Part shown: positions 7,593-17,654 of the stretch, piece by piece | Layout of the letters: each line of letters starts with the position of its first letter | How positions within the stretch are numbered: the stretch's first letter is position 1 | NCBI GenBank assembly: GCA_041879415.1 | Contig: CP090851.1 | Coordinates: 930,001-994,000 of the forward strand | Reading direction: 5' to 3' | Source of the DNA: Vibrio chagasii | GTDB taxonomy: Bacteria > Pseudomonadota > Gammaproteobacteria > Enterobacterales > Vibrionaceae | Length of the DNA stretch: 64,000 nt | Program-made: the position numbers and the translations under genes | Notes under the pieces: model-generated | The model's database searches: none | Seen by the model: the letters and a program-made list of their open reading frames with translations, nothing else | Told to the model about the DNA's origin: nothing

Positions 7593-8477
7593 ATGGATAG
7601 CTTTGAAGGGATTAACGAATTCGTTGCGGTTGCCGAATGCCACGGTTTTTCTGCGGCCGCTAAGCAGTTAGGTCGCAGTACCAGCCATGTGAGTCGACAA
7701 GTTTCAAGGTTAGAAGAGCGAGTTGGGGTGGCTTTGCTTGCCCGTTCAACGCGCATGGTAAGCCTGACTGAGTCTGGACATACTTACTATCAACAGTGCA
7801 AAGACTTAGTGATTGGGCTACAACAAGCGAATGAGCAAGTGACGTCTCAACAGACTCAGCTGAGCGGTACATTGCGTGTTAGTGCCGCGGGCGCATTTGC
7901 CGAGAATCATGTTGCGGCAGCACTGATGGAATTTGCAAAATCTCATCCAGATCTAACCATTGAAATGAACTTCAACACCAAGATGGTGAACTTTATTGAA
8001 GACGGTATCGACTTCGCGATTCGTTACGGTCGGTTAGATGACTCAGGGCTGGTGGCAAGAAAGTTGGTTGATCGCCCAATGGCTGCGGCGGCGAGTAAAG
8101 CGTATATCGATCAATATGGCGCCCCCACTCATCCAGAACAGTTAAAACAACACAGCTGCATTATTGCCAATAGTGACCAATGGCTGTTTGAGCAAAATGG
8201 AAAGCCATTGAATGCGGTAAGAGTGCATGGTCGTTGGAGAAGTAATAATTCAAGCGCGGTACTGAAAGCTTGTGAAGAGGGGCTCGGCGTTGTGTACCTT
8301 CCTAGAAGCAGTTTTAATGGCGGGCTAACTAATGGCAAGCTGGTTCCTGTGCTAGAAGAGTATTGGGGCTCGGGTACAAGCAGTTGGATTGTTTATCAGA
8401 ACCGACGCTTTCTGCCTCAGAGAGCACGGCTAGCGATAGATTTCTTGGTCTCTTATTTTTCTGATTGGGATGAGTAG
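7593..8477 (+). CDS. LysR family transcriptional regulator
   Basis: 294 aa. N-terminal winged HTH (residues 1-60: EFVAVAECHGFSAAAKQLGRS, then SHVSRQVSRLEERVGVALL) and a LysR substrate domain (about 90-290). Divergent from the DJ-1/PfpI gene, which it probably regulates together with itself. The LRGALRVS-type linker appears as LSGTLRVSAAGAF. The closest well-known relatives are CrgA/PecT-like LysR proteins that often act on quinone or oxidative-stress genes; the ligand is unknown. Confidence 0.9.
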   Translation: MDSFEGINEFVAVAECHGFSAAAKQLGRSTSHVSRQVSRLEERVGVALLARSTRMVSLTESGHTYYQQCKDLVIGLQQANEQVTSQQTQLSGTLRVSAAGAFAENHVAAALMEFAKSHPDLTIEMNFNTKMVNFIEDGIDFAIRYGRLDDSGLVARKLVDRPMAAAASKAYIDQYGAPTHPEQLKQHSCIIANSDQWLFEQNGKPLNAVRVHGRWRSNNSSAVLKACEEGLGVVYLPRSSFNGGLTNGKLVPVLEEYWGSGTSSWIVYQNRRFLPQRARLAIDFLVSYFSDWDE

Positions 8478-8493
8478 TGCAGTCTAAGCTAAG

Positions 8494-8514
8494 AAGCCAG
8501 AAGCCAGAAGCCAG
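8494..8514. repeat. Three copies of a 7-bp unit (AAGCCAG)
   Basis: Three exact units and a partial fourth, 17 bp after the LysR stop. The rest of the 321-bp gap 8478-8798 shows no gene and leads to the GGDEF gene. Comparable heptamer/octamer arrays occur at 22729 and 47522. Confidence 0.6.
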
Positions 8515-8798
8515 AAGCTAGGGCAGATAGAAACTAAGGAAGGCAAAAGATAGAAAACTTAATCATTACATTGCTATAGGTTATCTATTTTTGTTTTTTG
8601 GCGCGCGTAATCAGATTGAGATGCTTGTCTACTTTTGGTAACTCGTGCTAGCGATTGATTTGTAGAGAAGCGACCAACAGTACGATATACTAGATGGTAT
8701 ATTAATGTCCCCTGATGCTTGAAAGATTCTGTGGAAGGGTTAGTGGGATATGTTGTAATGCTCCAGTGATGAAGTATAGCTAGAGTGCGGAGTTGGTA

Positions 8799-10049
8799 AT
8801 GTCTTCAATAAATTTCGAATCTACGTACGGCGTAATTATTATTCAAGATATGAATGTGGTTAGTGTTGATGCCAACTACGCTCGTATTTATGGGTACCAA
8901 TCTCCAGAAGAGTTAATGTCCCAAATAGATAGCTTTCTTGATCTCATATCAGAAGACTTTCATGTCGCTGCCTACAAAAACTACCTTGAAACCGTCAGTG
9001 GTCAACGCGACCCTCAAGTCCACACCTTTACCAATGTGGACCGCAATGGCAGAGAGTTTACGGTGTTTTCTATTGATCATGTGACCGAATGGCAAGGAAG
9101 ACCTGCATTACAGGTGACGGTGATCGATCTGAGCCCTGCGATTCAATTGCAGAATATGATGCGCAAGCAAGATCAGATGTATCAAGACATGATTATGAAA
9201 TCTGGGCAGGGGATATTGGTGCACCGAGATTTCAAACCTTTGATGGTCAATCAGTCTTGGGTGAACCTGCAAGGTGGTAAGTCGATTGAGCAGGTATTGG
9301 AGCTCGATTCTATTCTCGATTTGGTACCACAACAAAATGTAGAAAGTATCTGTCAGCGTTATCAAGCGGTGATATCCGGTGAACCATCAGGCACCAGTAA
9401 TGTGGTAGAGAATATTGGTTTAGATGGTGTCCATCGTTTCTTTAATATCTATGACAATGCGATTATTTGGGAAGGTCAGCCAGCCGTACAGGTTGTGCTT
9501 GAAGATGTCACCCAAAAGGTGATGTTGGAAAAACAGCTCGTGCATCAAGCGCACTACGATGAGATGACGGACTTACTCAATCGCCGGGCCATTTATGAGT
9601 GGTTTAGAGAGCACATGGCCTCTGAAAATCATCTCGTGTGTATGCTGCTTGATATAGATGATTTTAAATCGATTAATGATACATACGGTCACATGGTCGG
9701 TGACGAGGTGATTTGTGCCTTGGCCAATATTACCAAGCGTAGTGTCGAGAGTGTGGGCGGCGTCGCGGGTCGCTGGGGTGGTGAAGAGTTCATTGTCTTC
9801 ATTCCGAATGCGACGGCAGAAATGTCATGTGAAATCTCTGAACAAATTCGCCAACAGTTTAATCAAGCTGAATTCAAAATTGATGAGCAGATTCGATTCA
9901 ATTCGAGTGTCAGTATTGGAGTGAGCGATAGCCGTGCGTGTGAAGATGGCATGACGATTGATGCTCTGGTTAACCTCACCGATCAATCTCTTTATCGCGC
10001 TAAAGCCAATGGCAAGAACTGTGTAGATGGGGATATGGTCGCGCTCTAG
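8799..10049 (+). CDS. PAS-PAS-GGDEF diguanylate cyclase
   Basis: 416 aa, cytosolic, no TM segment. Two PAS domains (about residues 5-115 and 130-245) precede a GGDEF domain with LDIDDFKSINDTYGHMVGDE (metal and base contacts) and the active motif GRWGGEEF near residue 325, so c-di-GMP synthesis is likely. The usual RxxD inhibitory site five residues before the motif reads SVGG, so product inhibition through an I-site is probably absent. ATG at 8799 with GCGGAG 6 nt upstream; a TTG at 8793 is rejected. The PAS ligand is unknown. Confidence 0.93.
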   Translation: MSSINFESTYGVIIIQDMNVVSVDANYARIYGYQSPEELMSQIDSFLDLISEDFHVAAYKNYLETVSGQRDPQVHTFTNVDRNGREFTVFSIDHVTEWQGRPALQVTVIDLSPAIQLQNMMRKQDQMYQDMIMKSGQGILVHRDFKPLMVNQSWVNLQGGKSIEQVLELDSILDLVPQQNVESICQRYQAVISGEPSGTSNVVENIGLDGVHRFFNIYDNAIIWEGQPAVQVVLEDVTQKVMLEKQLVHQAHYDEMTDLLNRRAIYEWFREHMASENHLVCMLLDIDDFKSINDTYGHMVGDEVICALANITKRSVESVGGVAGRWGGEEFIVFIPNATAEMSCEISEQIRQQFNQAEFKIDEQIRFNSSVSIGVSDSRACEDGMTIDALVNLTDQSLYRAKANGKNCVDGDMVAL

Positions 10050-10092
10050 TCTTTTCTCGTTATTTTTTAAAGCGGATCGTCTCATCTGAAAT

Positions 10093-10128
10093 AAAAATGC
10101 CCTGAAGCAGAAGCCTCAGGGCATTTTT
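10093..10128. terminator. Bidirectional intrinsic terminator
   Basis: AAAAATGCCCTGA/TCAGGGCATTTTT, perfect 13-bp arms, between the convergent GGDEF and DUF2797 genes. Confidence 0.88.
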
Positions 10129-10157
10129 GTATCTCACTTTTCATGGTGCTCCGCTGT

Positions 10158-10994
10158 TTAAGCAGAAACCTCAACTTCGTAAGAACCAAATTTACGGATG
10201 TTAATCACGCCCGTATCTAGGATTAGGTATTGGCCTTTAATGCCTTGCAGCACGCCAGATACTTCAGGGTTCTTATCAAAGTTATGCGAAACAATCTTCA
10301 CCGGGTGCTGTTCAACTGGGTAGCTTAGTGAAGTGATGTTCTCACTCAACACTTCGATAGCATCGTCACCGAATTTTGCTTTGATCTCTTGGATCTTATC
10401 TTCAACCAGTGGAAGCAGCTCTTTTGCTTTCTCTACCAGTTCCATGTCGTCGCCATCGCCTTTCAGCAGTGTGCGCCAGTTAGTTTTATCAGCAATGTGT
10501 TTTGCTAACTCAACTTCGATCAGGCCAGAGATTTGGCGAGTTTTTACTTTAAGGATCGGTAGGCCTTGTGTTGCGCCTTGGTCAATCCAGCGGGTAGGGA
10601 TCTGCGTATGACGAGTAATACCCACTTTTAGGCTTGATGTGTTCGATAGGTAAACGAAGTGATCAACCATGCAGTTTGCTTCGCCCCATTCTGGCTCACG
10701 ACAAGTGCCTTCATCGTAGTGACAAGTCTCTGGCTTCATGATGCACATGTCGCAGCTTGCCAGCTTTTTCATACATACAAAGCAGTGGCCTTGAGAGTAG
10801 CTTTTCTTCGTTTTCTTACCACAAGAGCAGCAAAAAATATTACCAGTGTGAGTTAGGTTGATGGTTTTACCAATCAGAGGGTTTAGCTCTACAAACTCTT
10901 CGCCTACAGGCAAACGGTAGGTTACCGCGCCATCCAGGGAAGCACTCATCTTCTTGAGTGTTCCTTTCGCTAATAAAGACATGACATTACTCAT
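10158..10994 (-). CDS. DUF2797 family protein
   Basis: 278 aa. Cysteine-rich front part (FCCSCGKK...GHCFVCMKKLASCDMCIMKPETCHYDEGTC, about residues 54-98) that should bind zinc or a metal cluster, followed by VYLSNTSSLKVGITR and IPTRWIDQGA, a hallmark of DUF2797 and reminiscent of GIY-YIG-type folds. Family function is unknown. The start MSNVMSLL has no obvious Shine-Dalgarno; ATG at 10982 is the alternative. Confidence 0.88.
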   Translation of the reverse strand: MSNVMSLLAKGTLKKMSASLDGAVTYRLPVGEEFVELNPLIGKTINLTHTGNIFCCSCGKKTKKSYSQGHCFVCMKKLASCDMCIMKPETCHYDEGTCREPEWGEANCMVDHFVYLSNTSSLKVGITRHTQIPTRWIDQGATQGLPILKVKTRQISGLIEVELAKHIADKTNWRTLLKGDGDDMELVEKAKELLPLVEDKIQEIKAKFGDDAIEVLSENITSLSYPVEQHPVKIVSHNFDKNPEVSGVLQGIKGQYLILDTGVINIRKFGSYEVEVSA

Positions 10995-11284
10995 TGTATT
11001 TTGATTATTATTTCGTTGGCTCGCTTGCCTTGTAATCAGGCAATACGGCTAACGATGATTATGCGATGAGTATAACAAATGGTACCTGTTTTTATACGCA
11101 ATATTACTTGATTCTCGACGTAAATAATCCGAATGAAATATAGGCATAAAAATATAGTATGACATTTTGTTCAGCCGTGATATAACGTTTTTCAGTGAAT
11201 TATTGGCATTAAGATCACTAATTTACGTAACTTATTTTATATCGTGAAATCCCAACGATAGGGATATAAGCCGGAAGCTTAGAC

Positions 11285-12580
11285 GTGAAGTGGATCCATA
11301 AGATAGTCATCTTTTTAGTTATCGCGACGCTTGCCATCGTGCAGTACTACCGTGTGAGCGGAAATCGCGTGATAACAGCAATTACGCCAGATAAATATGA
11401 GTTTATCGCGACCAGTGATCAGGTTGATCGAGGCGTTAGCACATCTGAATTATCGTTTGAGAATGGTCAGTACATTCTCGATTGTGAATTGAAAGAGTCT
11501 GAGTACCCTTGGCCTTACTGTGGCCTGTCGATTCGTATCAATCCAGACATCACGGTTGGTCTTAATCTATCTCAATATCACACCTTTAGAGTTAACATTG
11601 ATTACCATGCGGAAGCGGATTCTAGCGGTCGTTTACGAACCTACCTGAGAAACTACAACCCTGCTTATTCGGTTCCGGATAATGAATATACGCATAAGTA
11701 CAATGGCATGGAATTCTCGCCAGGTGTCGATGGGGGCGTGATTGAAATACCGATTAAGAACCTGCAAGTGATGACATGGTGGCTAGCGGATAATGACGTT
11801 GCGCTAGAGTACTCTGCTCCTGAGTATTCCAATGTAAATATGGTGGAGTTCGCGACAGCCTCGGGCGCAAAACTTGGGCATCATCGCATTGTTATTCGCA
11901 GTATCGAATTTGAAGGCTCGTACATTACCGGCGAGAGCTTGTTCCTAATCTTGCTGTTTGTTTGGGTTGGCACTGGCACCGTATTCTTAATTTCAGAGTT
12001 ACACAACTCGCGCAAACGTATGGTGATTGCTGAGAAAAGACATCACCACCTAAAAAACGTTAACCGAGCGCTGAGAGAACAAAACTTTGAGTTTTCTGAA
12101 ATGGCTCACCGTGATGAGTTAACTGGAATCCTTAATAGACATGCGATTCGAGACTGGCTGAAGATGCAGTCGCAACATGTTAAACAAGGCCATAGTAAGC
12201 TCAGTATGTTGTATCTCGATATCGACTACTTCAAGAGTGTGAACGACAAGTACGGCCATCAAATGGGAGACCACATCCTACGAGAGTTTAGCATGGTGGT
12301 CGGCAGTGCAATCAGCCCAACAGATAAGCTAGTCCGTTGGGGCGGTGAGGAATTTATCATCTTCTGCCCGGAAACTGAGGCAGGTGAAGCACAGAGTAAG
12401 GCGGAACGTATTCGATTATTGGTGAGCCAGCATTTATGGGTTCATGGTGACCCGCTGACATGCAGTATCGGTATTGCTGAAATGAGGCAAGAGAGGGTGA
12501 CAGAGACAATCGCTCGCGCTGACGAGGCGCTCTATCAAGCTAAACACTCAGGGCGCAATCAGGTGATCTTGAGCCACTAA
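11285..12580 (+). CDS. Membrane-bound diguanylate cyclase with periplasmic sensor
   Basis: 431 aa. GTG start at 11285 with GGAAG upstream. A TM helix at residues 5-21, a periplasmic domain of about 190 residues (beta-rich, with CELKESEYPWPYCGLSI), a second TM near 220-240, a short coiled coil, then GGDEF (YLDIDYFKSVNDKYGHQMGD; RWGGEEF near 353). The active-site motif is intact; the I-site position reads SPTD, lacking Arg. The periplasmic part resembles carbohydrate-binding-like sensor regions seen in other vibrio GGDEF proteins, but the ligand is unknown. Confidence 0.92.
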   Translation: MKWIHKIVIFLVIATLAIVQYYRVSGNRVITAITPDKYEFIATSDQVDRGVSTSELSFENGQYILDCELKESEYPWPYCGLSIRINPDITVGLNLSQYHTFRVNIDYHAEADSSGRLRTYLRNYNPAYSVPDNEYTHKYNGMEFSPGVDGGVIEIPIKNLQVMTWWLADNDVALEYSAPEYSNVNMVEFATASGAKLGHHRIVIRSIEFEGSYITGESLFLILLFVWVGTGTVFLISELHNSRKRMVIAEKRHHHLKNVNRALREQNFEFSEMAHRDELTGILNRHAIRDWLKMQSQHVKQGHSKLSMLYLDIDYFKSVNDKYGHQMGDHILREFSMVVGSAISPTDKLVRWGGEEFIIFCPETEAGEAQSKAERIRLLVSQHLWVHGDPLTCSIGIAEMRQERVTETIARADEALYQAKHSGRNQVILSH

Positions 12581-12608
12581 TCTGCAAATTGTTTTGATTA
12601 CTTTATAA

Positions 12609-12641
12609 GCCACACGTGCATATGTGACGTGTGGCGTTTTT
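12609..12641 (+). terminator. Intrinsic terminator after the GGDEF gene
   Basis: GCCACACGT/ACGTGTGGC, 9-bp perfect stem with a 9-nt loop, then GTTTTTG. Confidence 0.85.
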
Positions 12642-12703
12642 GTGCGCGCTGTATGAGTTTACTCTCTAAAGCTTTTGTTGGTTTGTTTGGATAACGTATT
12701 GAA

Positions 12704-13054
12704 ATGATTTCACTGTTCTTTAAATGTTTGCTTGGTGCCGCAGCGGTTTTGTTGATTGCACTGTTGTCGAAAAGTAAGAGTTTTTACATATCAGGGCTTG
12801 TCCCTCTGTTTCCTACTTTTGCCTTGATTGCTCATTACATTGTCGGCACAGAGCAAACCATGGTAGAGCTGCGTACTACCGCATTGTTTGGCCTGTTTTC
12901 TCTGGTGCCATATGCGGCTTATTTAGGGGCTGTGTATGTGTTTAGCTATCGCTATAACTTAGTGTCGACTCTGTCGCTGGCAACAGTGGTCTGGGTGCTG
13001 TGCGCCTCTATGTTGCTGATCGGCTGGACGCGTGTAGTGCCAAGTGTGGCGTGA
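12704..13054 (+). CDS. GlpM family inner-membrane protein
   Basis: 116 aa with four hydrophobic helices. The N-terminal MISLFFKCLLGAAAVLLIAL, then SKSFYISGLVPLFPTFALIAHYIVG, matches the GlpM family (E. coli YdgC; P. aeruginosa GlpM, reported to affect alginate production). Function is poorly defined. In the 243-bp gap after it a GGTGGC/GCCACC hairpin and a long imperfect stem between ATGCCCGCTTAGTG and GAGTGGGCAT (13160-13218) may end transcription. Confidence 0.82.
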   Translation: MISLFFKCLLGAAAVLLIALLSKSKSFYISGLVPLFPTFALIAHYIVGTEQTMVELRTTALFGLFSLVPYAAYLGAVYVFSYRYNLVSTLSLATVVWVLCASMLLIGWTRVVPSVA

Positions 13055-13297
13055 GGGGGGCTTTTAGAACGGGAATGATTACATGATAGGGATGTAAATA
13101 CCCAAACAAAAAAGGTGGCGAGGAGCCACCAAAAAGGGAAATCGTTTTATTATTCTTTTTAAATGCCCGCTTAGTGATACCTAAAGTAAATGATGGCTTC
13201 ACATTGAGTGGGCATTTTTATACTGGCTGAGCGGGGGACTGCAGCCAGTTTTGTCAGAGGTTTTGCTTATGCAGCTCTCTTTATCAGTGTTTACTTC

Positions 13298-14668
13298 TTA
13301 CCAGAAGATCCAAGCGAACAGTGTTAGCACCAGGATACACACTAGGTTTAGAACCATACCAATTCGCATCATTTCTTTCTGCTTGATGTGACCTGAGCCA
13401 AATACAATCGCGTTTGGTGGTGTTGCAACAGGTAACATGAAGGCACAAGATGCAGCGACAGCGATTAATGCAGACAGGATAACTGGCGACATACCTAATG
13501 CTTCAGCAATGGTTGCGAATACTGGTACTAACAGTGCTGCACTTGCTGTGTTACTCGCAAACTCTGTTAGGAATACTACGAATGCGACTACCGCTAGAAT
13601 CGTTAGTAGAACACCTGCTGTCTCTAAGAAGCCACTTAGTGAGTGCGCTAGGAATACACTGGTGCCAGTTGCTTTAAGGATGTTACTTAGACAGATACCG
13701 CCACCGAATAGAATCAATACACCCCAGTCGGTTGTCTTCTCAACATCTTTCCATTCCACCGCTCGAGAAGCGCCAAGTAGTACGATTGCACCAATTGCAA
13801 CTAAGCTATCGAACTTAGAGAAGCCGCCGATCATTGCGTTGATTGGCTTACCGAAAATCCACAGAGTCACGGTAAGTAGGAAGATAGACAGTGTGATTTT
13901 TTTGCTGTTTGTCCATTCTACTGGCGCGTGATCTAGCTCGAACTTATGGTTAAGTTTTGGCTTAGTCATCACGTAAAGAATCAACATTGCGATTGGTAAT
14001 AGAATCATCGAGATTGGTAGGCCAAGTGCCATCCATTCAGTGAAGCTAAGACCAACTTCCGCAGCAGCGATAGCGTTCGGTGGGCTACCTACTAGCGTTG
14101 CGATACCACCGATAGACGCACAGTAAGCGATACCCAGTAACACGAACACGTAAGTATTGCGGTCTTCACTTTGGTCTACTTTGTTCATGATGCCAAGAAC
14201 AAGAGGAAGCATCATTGCGGTTGTTGCTGTGTTAGAAATCCACATCGATAAACCAGCACTCACACCGAATAACATGAATACCGCGACCGACATTCTGCCT
14301 TTTGCAATCAGTAGTACTTTGTCGGCAATCGCTTTATCAAGTTCTTGCTTGTTGAGCGCAGCAGCAAGAGCAAAACCACCCAAAAATAGGAAGATGATTG
14401 GGTTAGAGAAGTTCGCCAATGCAGCGGGCGTGTTGAAGACACCAAACAGGACAGCCAAGAGTGGAACAAGCAGAGCGGTGATGCTGACATGAATAGCTTC
14501 GGTTAACCATAGAACTGCAACGAACACGAGAATACTCAAACCAGTATTGACTTGTGATTCGAAAGGAAGGGTGTTGAGCAAGAGTGCGAATAGCGTGAAA
14601 TTACCAATTAATATCATGCTGTTGCGGGTAAACAACCAGTGTTTCAGTGTAGTAACAAGTGCCGTCAT
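13298..14668 (-). CDS. SLC13/DASS Na+/dicarboxylate symporter, VcINDY-like
   Basis: 456 aa integral membrane protein that should import succinate and related C4-dicarboxylates with Na+. The two signature SNT motifs that bind Na+ and substrate carboxylates are present: SNTATT at 145-147 and SNTASAA near 372, spaced as in the structurally characterised V. cholerae VcINDY (462 aa). Conserved GSPPNAI and [12 protein letters not shown] lie after each. AAGGAGCGCC precedes the ATG. It stands alone. Confidence 0.93.
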   Translation of the reverse strand: MTALVTTLKHWLFTRNSMILIGNFTLFALLLNTLPFESQVNTGLSILVFVAVLWLTEAIHVSITALLVPLLAVLFGVFNTPAALANFSNPIIFLFLGGFALAAALNKQELDKAIADKVLLIAKGRMSVAVFMLFGVSAGLSMWISNTATTAMMLPLVLGIMNKVDQSEDRNTYVFVLLGIAYCASIGGIATLVGSPPNAIAAAEVGLSFTEWMALGLPISMILLPIAMLILYVMTKPKLNHKFELDHAPVEWTNSKKITLSIFLLTVTLWIFGKPINAMIGGFSKFDSLVAIGAIVLLGASRAVEWKDVEKTTDWGVLILFGGGICLSNILKATGTSVFLAHSLSGFLETAGVLLTILAVVAFVVFLTEFASNTASAALLVPVFATIAEALGMSPVILSALIAVAASCAFMLPVATPPNAIVFGSGHIKQKEMMRIGMVLNLVCILVLTLFAWIFW

Positions 14669-14855
14669 AAGGCGCTCCTTTTGTTTATCCTCGTTTATTG
14701 ATGCACTTGCTTCATTGAGCCGTGCTTATTGTTTTTCGAGGAATATTGACTTCATGTAGGGTTGGGCTTTGTTGAGGGAATGTTACTTAAGTTAATAAAG
14801 GAGCGTTGGTGTGTTTTTGTGTAACAGTAGGGAAATGTGAGGCAACAAATTCAAA

Positions 14856-14875
14856 ATGTGTAGATTTCTACACAT
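14856..14875 (-). terminator. Hairpin overlapping the sanA stop codon
   Basis: ATGTGTAGA/TCTACACAT, 9-bp perfect stem with a TT loop; the TAG of sanA lies inside it. On the minus strand it is followed by TTTTG. Possible terminator. Confidence 0.5.
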
Positions 14876-15647
14876 CGGTTTCTGAAGGGGTTGAAATAGG
14901 GCTTGGAATTGGTGATGTTTCTTGTTTTGGGCTAGATTGAATCGGCTCTTTCGGGCCAAGGAATTTCGGGGTTGTACCCATGATATACAGGTCTAGGAAG
15001 GCTTTGGTGCGAGCAAATACTTCACGTAAACGTATGGATGTTCCGGAGTGGTGAGTTGGGCCGGAAACCGCTAAACATTGCGCGTGAATGTCATACGAGT
15101 TGGCGATGAATAGCGCTCGTTCACAGTGGAATTTTTGAGTGATGATCAGGAAGTTGTCGGTATCGAAGATCTTCTTCGCACGAACAATCGAATCTAAGGT
15201 CCTAAAGCCCGCGTAGTCAAGGTTGATACGCTCATCAGGAACGCCAGCTTTTAACAAGTCGCGTTTCATGGTCCACGGCTCATTGTAAGAACGGTGAGCG
15301 TTGTCGCCACTCAATAGGAATTGGTCCACTTTTTCACGGTCGAACAGCTCAATGGCCGCTTCGATGCGGTGTTTGTAATAGTCGTTGAGCGTTCTACCTA
15401 AGTATTTGCTGGTACCCAGTACGACGGCAACCTCAACTTCTGGCACCTCATCGATGTCATAGATGATGCGGTCTTCCGCTTGCCACGAAACCCAATAATC
15501 AATCGCAATCACCGCAGCGCTGCCTACTAAGAACACTAGGAAGGCGCCATACAGAAAACCTTGCAGCTTTTTGTATGCTTTTAGTAAGTAGTTTCGGCAA
15601 ATGTGAGAATTGAATTTCACTCTCGGCATAGTCCTTTGACTGAGCAT
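14868..15647 (-). CDS. sanA: SanA/YdcF family DUF218 membrane protein
   Basis: About 259 aa. One N-terminal TM helix (FLYGAFLVFLVGSAAVIAI) then a periplasmic DUF218 domain with VAVVLGTSKY, DQFLLSGDNAH and FLIITQKFHCERALFIA, typical of E. coli SanA, which supports envelope barrier function and vancomycin exclusion at high temperature. The C-terminus carries an extra Ser/Pro/Thr-rich tail (SPIPSPISTPSE). The start is uncertain: ATG at 15647 or ATG at 15629. A longer frame to 15734 is excluded because it would begin within the malic-enzyme terminator. Confidence 0.85.
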   Translation of the reverse strand: MLSQRTMPRVKFNSHICRNYLLKAYKKLQGFLYGAFLVFLVGSAAVIAIDYWVSWQAEDRIIYDIDEVPEVEVAVVLGTSKYLGRTLNDYYKHRIEAAIELFDREKVDQFLLSGDNAHRSYNEPWTMKRDLLKAGVPDERINLDYAGFRTLDSIVRAKKIFDTDNFLIITQKFHCERALFIANSYDIHAQCLAVSGPTHHSGTSIRLREVFARTKAFLDLYIMGTTPKFLGPKEPIQSSPKQETSPIPSPISTPSETDV

Positions 15648-15718
15648 TATTTTTTGAGTGCTCGATAATACCAAATAAAAATGAGAAAAATCAGTTAAAA
15701 AGACAAGACAATGTAAAG

Positions 15719-15745
15719 AAAAAAGCCCCTGCAATGGCAGGGGCT
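15719..15745 (-). terminator. Terminator of the malic enzyme gene
   Basis: AGCCCCTGC/GCAGGGGCT stem, 4-nt loop, followed on the minus strand by TTTTTTC; 37 bp past the maeA stop. Confidence 0.9.
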
Positions 15746-15781
15746 CTTGTAAGCGTGGTATTTGAGAACAAGTACGCTCTA

Positions 15782-17470
15782 TTAGAATGCAGTACGCTTG
15801 TAGCGACGGTAAACCGGCTGCCAGAAGTGCTGGTCAATCGCTTGTTGTAGTGCTTCTTCAGTGATCTCTAGTGCAACACCTTGTTCAATCGCTTTCTTAC
15901 CAACAGCAAAAGCAATCTTCTTAGATACTGTGTGGATCTCTTCCAGTGGTGGAAGTAGAGCGCCAGAACCATTGATTGCTAGTGGCGAACACGTTGCAAG
16001 TGCACGGCTCGACTCCATTAGCATTTCGTCAGTGATGCGTGAAGCGTTCACAGCCAACACACCAAGGCCAATACCTGGGAAGATGTAGCTGTTGTTACAC
16101 TGAGCGATTGGGTAAGTTGTGCCGTTGTGAACCACTGGCTCAAATGGGCTACCTGTTGCTACTAGTGCTTGGCCATCTGTCCAACGAATGATGTCGTTTG
16201 GTGTTGCTTCAACACGGCTTGTTGGGTTCGATAGTGGGAACACGATAGGGCGTTCGCAGTGAAGGTTCATCTCTTTGATCACTTCTTTGCTGAATAGACC
16301 CGGAGCACCAGATACACCAACCAATACTGTTGGTTTAGCGTGACGAACAACGTCTAGTAGCGAGAAACCTGTACCATCGCTTTCCCAGTCTTTCGTGTTC
16401 GCGTTGGTTTGAACTAGGCGCTGTTGGAAATCAAGCAGGTTCTGCATGCCTTCCTGTAGTAAGCCCCAACGGTCAACCATGTAAACTTGAGAACGCGCTT
16501 GCTCGTCGCTGATACCTTCAGACACCATCTGAGCGATGATCGCTTCTGCGATACCACAACCCGCCGAACCTGCACCTAGGAAGGTCACACGTTGATCAGA
16601 CAGTTTGCTACCTGCTGCTTTACAAGCCGCTAGTAGAGAACCGACAGTTACAGCTGCAGTACCTTGGATATCATCGTTGAAACAACAGATACGATCTTTG
16701 TAGCGCTCAAGTAGAGGCATTGCGTTCTTCTGTGCGAAATCTTCGAACTGAACTAGCGCATCAGGCCAACGACGTTGAACGGCTTGGATGAACTCTTCAA
16801 CGAATGCATCGTAATCAGCACCTGTGATACGAGGGTGACGCCAGCCCATGTACATTGGGTCAGCAAGACGTTGAGGGTTGTTTGTACCAACATCAAGTAC
16901 GATTGGTAGCATGTAAGCTGGGCTGATGCCGCCACACGCTGTGTACAGTGCTAGTTTACCGATTGGAATACCCATGCCACCGATACCTTGGTCTCCCAAA
17001 CCAAGAATGCGCTCACCGTCCGTAACCACGATAACTTTAACATTGTGGTTTGTCGCATTATTCAGTAGATCATCGATACGATCGCGGTTCGGGTAAGAGA
17101 TAAACAGACCACGACCACGACGGTAGATATTTGAGAAGTTCTCACATGCTGCGCCAACCGTTGGCGTGTAAATGATAGGCATCATTTCAGAGATGTGGTT
17201 TTGAACTAAACGATAAAAAAGCGTTTCATTAGTGTCTTGGATGTTACGAAGGTAGATATGCTTATCCATATCACTTTCGAAGTTACAATATTGTTTATAT
17301 GCACGTCCAACTTGCTCTTGGATTGTTTCCGTTGTTTCTGGTAACAAACCTTCAAGGTTAAAAGAGCTACGCTCTTCAGCAGTGAATGCGCTGCCTTTGT
17401 TTAGAAGGGGTGTACTTAGTAGAGCAGGACCAGCATAAGGGATATATAGAGGGCGTTTATCGTTGTTCAT
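15782..17470 (-). CDS. maeA: NAD-dependent malic enzyme (oxaloacetate-decarboxylating)
   Basis: 562 aa. Converts malate to pyruvate and CO2 with NAD+ in the cytoplasm. Family motifs are present: [62 protein letters not shown] (metal site), [11 protein letters not shown] and the Rossmann [17 protein letters not shown]. The length matches E. coli MaeA/SfcA (565). ATG at 17470 with TTAGGC upstream. Monocistronic with its own terminator. Confidence 0.97.
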   Translation of the reverse strand: MNNDKRPLYIPYAGPALLSTPLLNKGSAFTAEERSSFNLEGLLPETTETIQEQVGRAYKQYCNFESDMDKHIYLRNIQDTNETLFYRLVQNHISEMMPIIYTPTVGAACENFSNIYRRGRGLFISYPNRDRIDDLLNNATNHNVKVIVVTDGERILGLGDQGIGGMGIPIGKLALYTACGGISPAYMLPIVLDVGTNNPQRLADPMYMGWRHPRITGADYDAFVEEFIQAVQRRWPDALVQFEDFAQKNAMPLLERYKDRICCFNDDIQGTAAVTVGSLLAACKAAGSKLSDQRVTFLGAGSAGCGIAEAIIAQMVSEGISDEQARSQVYMVDRWGLLQEGMQNLLDFQQRLVQTNANTKDWESDGTGFSLLDVVRHAKPTVLVGVSGAPGLFSKEVIKEMNLHCERPIVFPLSNPTSRVEATPNDIIRWTDGQALVATGSPFEPVVHNGTTYPIAQCNNSYIFPGIGLGVLAVNASRITDEMLMESSRALATCSPLAINGSGALLPPLEEIHTVSKKIAFAVGKKAIEQGVALEITEEALQQAIDQHFWQPVYRRYKRTAF

Positions 17471-17654
17471 TGGATGCCTAATATGGGAGAAAGGGTAACT
17501 GAAAAATGATAACGGTTTAGTTATTCAATTGTAAATACTTTCTCCCCGATCTTGGCAAACAAAATGATATTCTTTCTCCTATCCCACAGTTATCGAATTC
17601 TAACGTCATAATTCGTTATACTTTGCTCACATTTTTTCGCGGCTCTCTCTTTTT

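Noticed and set aside
11000..11284. GEMM c-di-GMP riboswitch before the membrane diguanylate cyclase
   Set aside because: The characteristic GGGCAAACC and GGACGCAAAGCC blocks are absent.
15648..15734. N-terminal extension of SanA
   Set aside because: The first codons lie in the malic enzyme terminator stem and no ribosome site precedes them.
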